Source of the DNA: JANWXD01 sp037446115
Lineage (GTDB): Bacteria > Acidobacteriota > Terriglobia > Bryobacterales > Bryobacteraceae
NCBI GenBank assembly: GCA_037446115.1
Contig: JBBIJF010000052.1
Coordinates: 1 to 15,183 of the forward strand
Length of the DNA: 15,183 nt
Direction: 5' to 3'
Position 1 is the stretch's first letter, and each line of letters starts with the position of its first letter. Of the stretch, positions 1 to 5,774 are shown one piece after another. Position numbers and translations under genes: made by a program. The notes beneath the pieces are model-generated. The model was not told the origin of the DNA, did no database searches, and saw only the letters and a list, made by a program, of their open reading frames with translations.

Positions 1-1
1 G

Positions 2-8
2 CCTCCTT
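2..8 (-). promoter_or_regulatory. Shine-Dalgarno sequence for a gene starting just outside the window
   Basis: On the minus strand, the bases after the larB stop codon read AAGGAGG, whose first A is also the last base of that TGA. This is a near-perfect anti-16S match directed toward the window edge. A start codon is expected within about 4-10 nt beyond position 1. In many genomes larB is followed by larC, so larC is the likely candidate, but this is inference because the gene itself is not visible. Confidence 0.55.
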
Positions 9-754
9 CAGACGCGGTTGATCAGGCTGGCCACATAGCCGGCGCCGAATCCGTTGTCAATGTTGACGACCGCGACATTGCTGGCGCAACTGTTGAGCAT
101 GGCCAGCAGGGCGGCCAGGCCGTGGAAACTGGCGCCGTAACCGATGCTGGTGGGCACGGCGATCACGGGGCAGGAGACGAGGCCGCCGACGACACTGGGC
201 AATGCTCCCTCCATGCCCGCCACCACCACCACGACGCGGGCCTCCATGAGTTGCTCGCGGTGGCTCATCAGGCGGTGGATGCCTGCGACGCCGATATCGT
301 GAATGGCCACGACGCGGTTCCCCATGACTTCGGCGGTGACCCGTGCTTCTTCGGCCACGGGGATGTCGCTCGTGCCGGCGCAGACTACGGCGATGGTACC
401 TTTGCCCAGTACCGTACGGTCGCGCCAGATGCGCAGCGCGCCCGAGAGCGGGAAGTACTCCGCCTGGCGAAACTTGCGCTTGACGAGGGAGGCCGTGGGT
501 CGGTCGGCGCGCGTAATAAGGACGTTCGGAACGCGTTCGAGAAGCGAACCGGCGATGGCAGCCACCTGCTGGGGGGTTTTCCCTTTGGCAAAGATGACCT
601 CCGGCATGCCGTGGCGGAGCGCCCGGTGATGGTCCACCTTGGCGAAGCCGAGATCTTCAAACGGGAGGTGCCGCATCCGCTCGAGAGCAGCATCCACGTT
701 CAACTTTCCCAAGCGCACCTGCTCGAGCAGGCGCCGCAGTTGTTCGCGATTCAT
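8..754 (-). CDS. larB: LarB, nickel-pincer cofactor biosynthesis (P2CMN synthesis)
   Basis: LarB carboxylates nicotinic acid adenine dinucleotide and cleaves its phosphoanhydride. This gives pyridinium-3,5-biscarboxylic acid mononucleotide, the first intermediate of the nickel-pincer cofactor of lactate racemase and related LarA enzymes. It is a cytoplasmic protein with a PurE-like C-terminal half. The N-terminal part has the family pattern LPFEDLGFAKVDHHRALRHG followed by PEVIFAKGKTP. The C-terminal part has the family segment LNSCA, whose Cys (residue 223) is the expected NAD-attacking cysteine, followed by NIDNGFGAG. The 248-residue length is normal. I chose the ATG at 754 because family members begin MNRE-; an in-frame GTG at 766 would add four residues. 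It lies 37 bp downstream of the DUF192 gene on the same strand, so the two are probably cotranscribed. No larC, larE or larA is visible here. Confidence 0.93.
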   Translation of the reverse strand: MNREQLRRLLEQVRLGKLNVDAALERMRHLPFEDLGFAKVDHHRALRHGMPEVIFAKGKTPQQVAAIAGSLLERVPNVLITRADRPTASLVKRKFRQAEYFPLSGALRIWRDRTVLGKGTIAVVCAGTSDIPVAEEARVTAEVMGNRVVAIHDIGVAGIHRLMSHREQLMEARVVVVVAGMEGALPSVVGGLVSCPVIAVPTSIGYGASFHGLAALLAMLNSCASNVAVVNIDNGFGAGYVASLINRV

Positions 755-791
755 TCCTTCCGGCACCTCGACCGGGATGGCAAGGGAAGCG

Positions 792-1241
792 TCAAAAGTT
801 CAGTGTATCGCCGACTTTGAGCCCGTATCGGGCGGCCATGCCTGCGGCGAGCTCGAGCACATAGCGCGTGCGCGGATTACCCCCGTAGTGGGGGCATTCG
901 CTGGCCACGGTCTTGCAAGGCGGCGTATGGGCCGAAATCTCCAGGATCGTGCGGGAGGAGTCCATCCAGATAATGTCGAGGGGAATTTTCACCTGGTACA
1001 TCCAGTAGGTGTACGGGCCCGGCTCGGCGTGCACGAACAGCATGCCCCGGTCGGGAGCCAGCGAGTCGCGGAACATCATGCCGCGCATCAGGTCGGTGGG
1101 GTGGATCATGACCTCGACACGGATCTGCTGTCCGCCCGGGAGCGTAACGACCCGCGTGTTGTATTCATCGAGCGTAACCGGTTTCGGGCCGCAGCCCATT
1201 AAGAGCGCTGCGACAAGAACGCAGGGTGCGCCTGGTTTCAT
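792..1241 (-). CDS. DUF192 (UPF0127) family lipoprotein
   Basis: Small secreted protein of the DUF192 family, whose biochemical role is not established. The 149-residue product starts with a short hydrophobic signal ending in the lipobox LLMGC. Cys17 would be lipidated, tethering the protein to a membrane on the extracytoplasmic side. The mature part shows the family core in order: RGMMFRDSLAPDRGMLFVH (residues 53-71), a YWMYQVKIPLDIIWMD segment (79-94), then ILEIS, and a C-terminal GLKVGDTL. The reading frame is open upstream to 1430, but the ATG at 1241 is the only start that places a signal peptide at the N terminus, and the upstream sequence overlaps the divergent gene. The Shine-Dalgarno is weak (AAGAGA directly before the ATG). 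It is likely the first gene of a unit with larB, although no functional link between them is known to me. Confidence 0.88.
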   Translation of the reverse strand: MKPGAPCVLVAALLMGCGPKPVTLDEYNTRVVTLPGGQQIRVEVMIHPTDLMRGMMFRDSLAPDRGMLFVHAEPGPYTYWMYQVKIPLDIIWMDSSRTILEISAHTPPCKTVASECPHYGGNPRTRYVLELAAGMAARYGLKVGDTLNF

Positions 1242-1250
1242 TCTCTTTTG

Positions 1251-1280
1251 AGCATGGTAAAGTCCGCGCCGGGCTTGCAA
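1251..1280 (-). promoter_or_regulatory. Candidate promoter of the DUF192-larB unit
   Basis: Reading the minus strand, TTGCAA (1275-1280) is a 4/6 match to a -35 box and CATGCT (1251-1256) is a possible -10 box, with an 18-nt spacer. Transcription would start only a few bases before the ATG at 1241, giving a very short leader. The match is modest, so this is a weak call. Confidence 0.3.
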
Positions 1281-1289
1281 GCCGGGCGC
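1266..1289. repeat. 24-bp imperfect palindrome in the divergent intergenic region
   Basis: GCGCC-G-GGCTTG is followed by its inverted copy CAAGCC-G-GGCGC. Eleven of twelve positions per arm are complementary; the only mismatch is G1271 against G1284. The centre is the 12-bp perfect palindrome GGCTTGCAAGCC. It lies between the divergent DUF192 and oxidoreductase genes and covers the possible -35 box of the DUF192 promoter. This fits a dimeric repressor operator, but it could also be a hairpin or an intergenic repeat copy. Confidence 0.5.
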
Positions 1290-1301
1290 TGGGCGCAAAG
1301 T

Positions 1302-1317
1302 TGTTAAGATGAAGGAG
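1302..1317 (+). promoter_or_regulatory. Possible extended -10 promoter and Shine-Dalgarno for the Tat-oxidoreductase gene
   Basis: TGT-TAAGAT (1302-1310) resembles an extended -10 element. It is followed by AAGGAG (1312-1317), a good Shine-Dalgarno lying 12 nt before the ATG at 1330. No convincing -35 box is seen. If transcription starts about 7 nt after the -10, the Shine-Dalgarno would be at or outside the 5' end of the mRNA, so only one of the two elements may be functional. Confidence 0.3.
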
Positions 1318-1329
1318 CCTGGAACCGAC

Positions 1330-2547
1330 ATGGGAGAGGCAAAACACAGGGATTCGCGCCGCCGCTTCATCGGGACGGTCGCAGGCGGCCTGGCCGCGGC
1401 CGCCGGCCCCGGGCGCGTGCTGGGGGCCAATCAGCGGATCCGGCTGGGTGTGATCGGGCCGGGGGCGCGCGGCATGGAGCTGGTTCAGGAGGCGCTGGCG
1501 TGTGCGAACACCGAAATTGTCGCGTTTGCGGACGTGTACACGCGGCGCCTGCAAGACGCCAGGAGGGTGGTGCCCTCGGCCAAGACGTTTCTGGACTACC
1601 GCTATCTGCTCGAGGACCAGAGCATTGACGCAGTGATCATCGCCACGCCGCAGCATTTGCACTGCGAACACTTCGTGGCATCGCTCGAGGCCGGCAAGCA
1701 CGTCTATCAGGAAAAGACCATGGCCTTCACGGTCGAGCACGCCAAGCGGATGCGGGCGGCCTACAAGCAGGCGGCCAGGAAGGTCGTGCAGATCGGCCAC
1801 CAGGCCTGCAGCTCCGGCCAGATGGCGGACGCGGTGGCCTTTTGTAAGACGGGTTATCTCGGGCGGATCACTGCGATCCACGCCCATCACTACCGCAACA
1901 CGCCGCACGGGAAACCGCAATGGTCCCGGCCTGTGTATCCGGACATGACGCCGGAGAACATCCTCTGGAAGGCGTTTCTGGGCGAGGCGCCGGAGCGTCC
2001 CTTCGACGCCAACCGTTACATCAACTGGCGCTTTTTCTGGGACTATTCGGGCGGCAACGTGTATGAGAACATGTGCCACCAGCTCGCCTTCTGGTACAAG
2101 GCTCTGAATTTGCAGATTCCCACGGCGGTAACCATGACCGGCGGCCTGTATTTGTGGAAAGACGGCCGCGAAGTTCCGGACACGATGAACGTGGCCATGG
2201 AACATCCGGAGGAGATTCTGTTTAGCTGGGACTCCGGGTTTGGCAACAGCCACCTGGGCTACGGTGAGTTCGTGCTGGGCACGGACGGGACCATTGTGCG
2301 CAGCCAGCAGATCCGCTATCTGCCGCAGAAGGTGAACCGCCCGGAGGGCGAGGAGATTCTGGGGCAGACGCGCAGCGCTCCTAACGCCCATATGCAGAAC
2401 TTCCTGGATGCGATCCGGAACGGCGCGGAGCCGAACTGTCCCTTTGAGATCGGATTCCGCGTTTCGATCGCCTGCCGGATGGCGGTGGAAAGCTACCGGC
2501 AGGGGCGTACCATGCGGTGGGATCCCGCCCGGGAGGAAATCGTCTGA
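1330..2547 (+). CDS. Tat-exported Gfo/Idh/MocA family oxidoreductase
   Basis: NAD(P)-dependent sugar or sugar-acid dehydrogenase-like protein predicted to be exported folded by the Tat system. The 405-residue product opens with a twin-arginine signal, SRRRFIG (residues 9-15), then a glycine/alanine-rich hydrophobic stretch ending near GAN (32-34). The Rossmann fold follows: LGVIGPGARG (39-48) binds the dinucleotide, and the usual EKP motif is here EKT (128-130). The C-terminal alpha/beta domain has the putative catalytic histidine in GGNVYENMCH (H250). The substrate cannot be read from sequence. I chose ATG 1330 because AAGGAG lies upstream and the Tat signal then starts normally; the ATG at 1309 would add seven residues and has no ribosome-binding site. 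It is the first gene of the long plus-strand run, 6 nt before the acyl-CoA dehydrogenase gene, but has no obvious pathway link to it. Such Tat-linked Gfo/Idh proteins are common in Acidobacteriota and Planctomycetota. Confidence 0.9.
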   Translation: MGEAKHRDSRRRFIGTVAGGLAAAAGPGRVLGANQRIRLGVIGPGARGMELVQEALACANTEIVAFADVYTRRLQDARRVVPSAKTFLDYRYLLEDQSIDAVIIATPQHLHCEHFVASLEAGKHVYQEKTMAFTVEHAKRMRAAYKQAARKVVQIGHQACSSGQMADAVAFCKTGYLGRITAIHAHHYRNTPHGKPQWSRPVYPDMTPENILWKAFLGEAPERPFDANRYINWRFFWDYSGGNVYENMCHQLAFWYKALNLQIPTAVTMTGGLYLWKDGREVPDTMNVAMEHPEEILFSWDSGFGNSHLGYGEFVLGTDGTIVRSQQIRYLPQKVNRPEGEEILGQTRSAPNAHMQNFLDAIRNGAEPNCPFEIGFRVSIACRMAVESYRQGRTMRWDPAREEIV

Positions 2548-2553
2548 CCCCGC

Positions 2554-3708
2554 ATGGAGTTCGACTACAGCGCTGAGCAGATCCAGCTCCGGCAACTCGT
2601 TCGGGAATTTGCAGAGGGGGAGATTGCTCCCCATGTCCGGCGCTGGGATGAAGAGGAAACGTTTCCGGCCGAGATCGTGGCGAAGCTTGGCCAGATGGGC
2701 TATCTGGGGGCGATCTTTCCGGAGGAGCTGGGCGGGGCGGGTCTCGGCTATGTGGAGTACTGCATCATTCTGGAGGAACTCGCCCGGGTGGATCCCTCGG
2801 TGGCCCTCATCGTGGCGGCTCACACCTCGCTGTGCGCCAATCACATCTACCTGGCCGGCACGGAGGAACAGCGGCGGCGCTACCTGCCGAAGCTTGCCTC
2901 GGGAGCGTGGCTGGGCTGCTGGTCGCTGACGGAGCCGGAAGCGGGTTCCGACGCTGCTGGGACGCGGACCACGGCGGTGCGGCAGGGATCGGAATGGGTG
3001 TTGAACGGGGCCAAGACGTTCACGACGAACGCTGCGGAAGCGCACGTCTGTGTGGCGATGGCGGTCACCAACCGCGCCGCGGGCCATCGTGGCATTTCGG
3101 CGTTCATCATCGAAAAAGGCACACCCGGTTTCCGTCTGGGTAAGAAAGAGGCCAAGATGGGGATGCGGGCCACCTCGACCGGCGAGGTGATCTTCGAGGA
3201 CTGCCGTCTGCCGGCGTCGCAACTTCTGGGAGGCGAAGGTCAGGGGTTTGTGGACAGTCTGCGGGTGCTGGACGGCGGGCGCATCTCGATCGCGGCCCTC
3301 TCGATCGGGATCGCGCAAGGAGCCTTTGACGCTTCCATCAAGCACGCGCGGCAGCGCAAACAGTTCGGCCGGCCGATTGCGGAGTTCCAGGCGATCCAGC
3401 ACAAGCTGGTGGACATGGCCGTGTCGCTGGATGCGGCCCGGCTGCTGACGTACCGGGCGGCGCGGATGGCGGACCGGGGACGGCGCATGACCAAGGAGGC
3501 CTCCATGGCCAAGCTGTTTGCCTCCGAGATGGCGGTGCGCGCCGCAGGGGAGGCCGTGCAGATCCACGGCGGCTACGGCTTCATCAAAGACTACCCGGTG
3601 GAAAAACTCTACCGGGACGTGAAGCTCTGCACCATCGGGGAGGGCACCAGCGAGATTCAGCGACTGGTGATCGCACGGCAGCTGCTTAAAGACGCATGCG
3701 AGAGCTGA
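2554..3708 (+). CDS. Acyl-CoA dehydrogenase (short-chain/branched-chain type)
   Basis: FAD-dependent enzyme that introduces the alpha,beta double bond in acyl-CoA thioesters and passes electrons to electron-transfer flavoprotein in the cytoplasm. At 384 residues it has normal family length. The first family signature is LTEPEAGSD (residues 125-133). The second region runs from Q336 through HGGYGF and YRDVK to GEGTSEIQR. E363 in GEGTSE sits where the catalytic base of short- and medium-chain dehydrogenases lies. Chain-length preference is not certain; butyryl-, isobutyryl- or 2-methylbutyryl-CoA are all possible. The downstream gene, overlapping by 13 bp, encodes MeaB/methylmalonyl-CoA epimerase, which makes valine or isoleucine breakdown to propionyl-CoA and methylmalonyl-CoA an attractive role (inference). 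The nearest Shine-Dalgarno-like run, GGGAGGAA, is 15 nt before the ATG, so translation may depend on coupling to the upstream gene that ends 6 nt earlier. Confidence 0.95.
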   Translation: MEFDYSAEQIQLRQLVREFAEGEIAPHVRRWDEEETFPAEIVAKLGQMGYLGAIFPEELGGAGLGYVEYCIILEELARVDPSVALIVAAHTSLCANHIYLAGTEEQRRRYLPKLASGAWLGCWSLTEPEAGSDAAGTRTTAVRQGSEWVLNGAKTFTTNAAEAHVCVAMAVTNRAAGHRGISAFIIEKGTPGFRLGKKEAKMGMRATSTGEVIFEDCRLPASQLLGGEGQGFVDSLRVLDGGRISIAALSIGIAQGAFDASIKHARQRKQFGRPIAEFQAIQHKLVDMAVSLDAARLLTYRAARMADRGRRMTKEASMAKLFASEMAVRAAGEAVQIHGGYGFIKDYPVEKLYRDVKLCTIGEGTSEIQRLVIARQLLKDACES

Positions 3709-4865
3709 TGGAGAAGATGCGCGGTGGCGACGTCCGCGCGCTGGCGCGGATCGCCACGGCGATCGAGAACGAGGCGCCGGAGGCGGAGGCGCTGCGGGAG
3801 CAGTTGAAAGCTCTCGAGGGCCCGCGGCTGGTGGTGGGCGTGACGGGGCCGCCGGGGTCCGGCAAGAGCACGCTGGTGGATCAAATGACGCGCCACCTCC
3901 GGCGCGCGGGGCGCACGGTCGGCATCCTCACGGTGGACCCGTCGAGTCCGTTTTCGGGTGGGGCGCTGCTCGGCGACCGGATCCGCATGCAGCGGCACCA
4001 CGATGATCCCGGCGTGTTCATCCGCTCGATGGCGACGCGAGGCGCGATGGGGGGGCTGGCGCGGACCACGGCCGATCTGGCGGCGCTGCTCGGCGCCTCG
4101 GGCAAGGAGGTGGTGCTGATCGAAACGGTCGGCGTGGGTCAGGACGAGGTCGAGATCGCCGGCGTAGCCGACGTGGTGGTGCTGGTGCTGGTGCCGGGGC
4201 TGGGCGACGATGTGCAGGCGATCAAAGCCGGGATTATGGAGATCGCCGACGTGTTCGTCGTCAACAAGGCGGACCTGCCGGGAGCGGAACGGCTGGAGGC
4301 GGAGATTCGGAGTTTGTTTAGCTCCGGCGGAGACTCGGGACCGCGGGCGCCCCGAGTGCTGCGAACCGTGGCGACGGAGGGCGCCGGTTTGGAAGCGCTG
4401 ATGGAGGCGGTGTGGGCCGCGGCGGAGGAGAAAGCCGGCGCTCGCCGGCGGCTGCGGCCGCGCCCGGGCCGGTTTGCGATTGATCACCTGGGGGTAGCGG
4501 TCCGCGCTTTGGATGACGCGCTCGCGTTCTGGGAGCGTACGCTGGGCTTGCGCCTGGCGGGCATCGAGGAGGTCCCGCACGAAAAAGTCCGTGTGGCGAT
4601 GCTGGAGGCAGGGGAATCCCGCATCGAGTTGCTGGAACCTGCGGCGGCGGATTCGGTGATTGCCCGCTTCCTGGAAAAGCGCGGGCCGGGGCTGCATCAC
4701 GTCGCCTTGCGCGTGCCGGATCTCGGCGCCGCGCTCCTCAGGCTTCGCCAGGCCGGCGCGCGGATTCTCAATGAGCCGCAGACGGGAGCGGGCGGGCATC
4801 GCTACGTGTTTGTGCATCCTTCCTCGGCAGGGGGAGTTTTGCTGGAGTTGATCGAAGGAGGTTAA
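3696..4865 (+). CDS. MeaB/ArgK-type GTPase fused to methylmalonyl-CoA epimerase
   Basis: Two-domain protein of 389 residues. Residues 1 to about 245 form a MeaB/MMAA-type G3E GTPase, a chaperone that gates B12 loading and protects methylmalonyl-CoA mutase. It has Walker A GPPGSGKST (51-59), DPSSPFSGGALLGDR (81-95), ETVGVGQDEVE (143-153) and the guanine-binding NKAD (190-193). After a basic linker (RRRLRPRPGR, 250-259), residues 260-389 form a VOC-fold methylmalonyl-CoA epimerase. Its likely metal ligands are H264, E311, H334 or H335, and E384. Free MeaB proteins are usually about 310-330 residues and end in a helical dimerisation arm; here the epimerase begins where that arm should start. The start at 3696 overlaps the acyl-CoA dehydrogenase gene by 13 bp and aligns with MeaB N termini. 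ATG 3708, forming TGATG with the upstream stop, is an alternative. The mutase itself is not in the window. Domain assignments are firm; joint function is inference. Confidence 0.93.
   Translation: MRELMEKMRGGDVRALARIATAIENEAPEAEALREQLKALEGPRLVVGVTGPPGSGKSTLVDQMTRHLRRAGRTVGILTVDPSSPFSGGALLGDRIRMQRHHDDPGVFIRSMATRGAMGGLARTTADLAALLGASGKEVVLIETVGVGQDEVEIAGVADVVVLVLVPGLGDDVQAIKAGIMEIADVFVVNKADLPGAERLEAEIRSLFSSGGDSGPRAPRVLRTVATEGAGLEALMEAVWAAAEEKAGARRRLRPRPGRFAIDHLGVAVRALDDALAFWERTLGLRLAGIEEVPHEKVRVAMLEAGESRIELLEPAAADSVIARFLEKRGPGLHHVALRVPDLGAALLRLRQAGARILNEPQTGAGGHRYVFVHPSSAGGVLLELIEGG
4855..4862 (+). promoter_or_regulatory. Strong Shine-Dalgarno that fixes a TTG start
   Basis: AAGGAGGT is a full anti-16S match inside the last codons of the preceding gene, 4 nt before the TTG at 4867. 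It is the strongest ribosome-binding site of the plus-strand run and justifies the rare start codon of the MTA phosphorylase gene. Confidence 0.8.
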
Positions 4866-4866
4866 G

Positions 4867-5739
4867 TTGAAAGCCAAGATCGGGATCATCGGGGGCAGCG
4901 GGCTGTACACCATGCCCGGTTTCACGGCGCAGGAGGAGGTGGCCATCCAGACGCCGTGGGGCGACCCTTCGGACCACTACATGGTCGGCCGCCTTGCAGG
5001 TAAAGAGGTGGCGTTCCTTGCCCGCCACGGGCGCGGGCACCGGATCAGCCCGTCAGAGCTCAACTTTCGCGCCAACATTTATGGAATGAAGGTGCTGGGT
5101 GTCGAACGCATCATCTCTTTGAGCGCCGTCGGATCGCTCAAAGAAGAGCACCGGCCGCTCGATTTTGTCATTCCGGATCAGTTCTTCGACCGCACGCGCG
5201 GGCGGGCCTCCACCTTCTTCGGGGAGGGACTTGTGGCCCACATCAGCTTTGCTCATCCAGTATGCCCGCAGCTTTCCGATGTGCTTTACCAGGCGTGCCG
5301 CCGAGCGGGGGTCAACGTCAAGAAGGGCGGTACGTATCTGTGCATGGAGGGCCCGGCGTTCTCCACGCTGGCTGAGTCCAACCTGTACCGGAGCTGGGGG
5401 ATGGACGTGATCGGGATGACGAATCTGCAGGAGGCCAAGCTGGCGCGCGAGGCGGAGATCTGCTACGTGACGGTCGCCATGGTGACCGATTACGACTGCT
5501 GGCATCCGGAGCACGATGCCGTAACGGTGGAGCAGATCATTTCCAATCTGACCCGCAATGCGGAGAACGCAGCCCGCGTGGTGGCGGAAGCCGTGGCGCA
5601 CATGCCGGAGGAGCGAAGCTGCCAGTGCGGGTCGGCGCTCCGCCACGCGATCATCACCGAGCGGGCGCGGATTCCGGAAGCGACGCGGAAGAAGCTGGAA
5701 CCGATCGTCGGCAAGTACCTCCGGGAGGCGGCGCCGTAA
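4867..5739 (+). CDS. mtnP: S-methyl-5'-thioadenosine phosphorylase
   Basis: Cytoplasmic enzyme that splits methylthioadenosine with phosphate into adenine and 5-methylthioribose-1-phosphate, in methionine salvage and polyamine by-product recycling. The 290-residue product carries the purine phosphorylase fold. GGSGLY (9-14) and RHGRGH (53-58) are phosphate-binding; SAVGSL (86-91) is part of the core; MEGPAFST (160-167) holds the ribose-site methionine. TDYDCW (207-212), with Asp208 and Asp210, is the adenine-specific pattern of MTA phosphorylases rather than the Asn of guanosine/inosine phosphorylases. A C-terminal extension with CQCG (252-255) matches bacterial MtnP. Translation starts at TTG 4867, one base after the preceding stop codon. 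The gene is cotranscribed with the epimerase-fusion gene, yet the pathways are not obviously connected. No mtnA or other salvage gene lies nearby. Confidence 0.94.
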   Translation: MKAKIGIIGGSGLYTMPGFTAQEEVAIQTPWGDPSDHYMVGRLAGKEVAFLARHGRGHRISPSELNFRANIYGMKVLGVERIISLSAVGSLKEEHRPLDFVIPDQFFDRTRGRASTFFGEGLVAHISFAHPVCPQLSDVLYQACRRAGVNVKKGGTYLCMEGPAFSTLAESNLYRSWGMDVIGMTNLQEAKLAREAEICYVTVAMVTDYDCWHPEHDAVTVEQIISNLTRNAENAARVVAEAVAHMPEERSCQCGSALRHAIITERARIPEATRKKLEPIVGKYLREAAP

Positions 5740-5774
5740 CCCGCGAGCCGTTTCCGGCGAAAGAAGACATTGCT

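Noticed and set aside
1242..1430. N-terminal extension of the DUF192 protein starting at 1430
   Set aside because: It would overlap the divergent oxidoreductase gene by 101 bp and bury the lipoprotein signal inside the chain.
1165..3567. An 800-codon open frame on the minus strand opposite the oxidoreductase and acyl-CoA dehydrogenase genes
   Set aside because: Its product is a His/Arg/Pro/Leu-rich mixture with no domain, the frame overlaps clear genes on the other strand, and stop codons are rare in such frames at this GC content.
3696..4865. The MeaB-epimerase fusion as two genes joined by a lost stop
   Set aside because: The frame is continuous with a plausible basic linker and there is no internal ribosome-binding site or start next to the epimerase domain. 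Read-level confirmation is still needed.
3657..4946. A 429-codon minus-strand open frame opposite the MeaB-epimerase gene
   Set aside because: Arg/His/Gln-rich sequence without motifs; the plus strand carries all GTPase and epimerase motifs.
5625..5774. Fifty extra codons upstream of arsM in the same open frame
   Set aside because: They overlap the end of mtnP, show no homology to the AS3MT N terminus, and the family-like sequence begins at ATG 5775.
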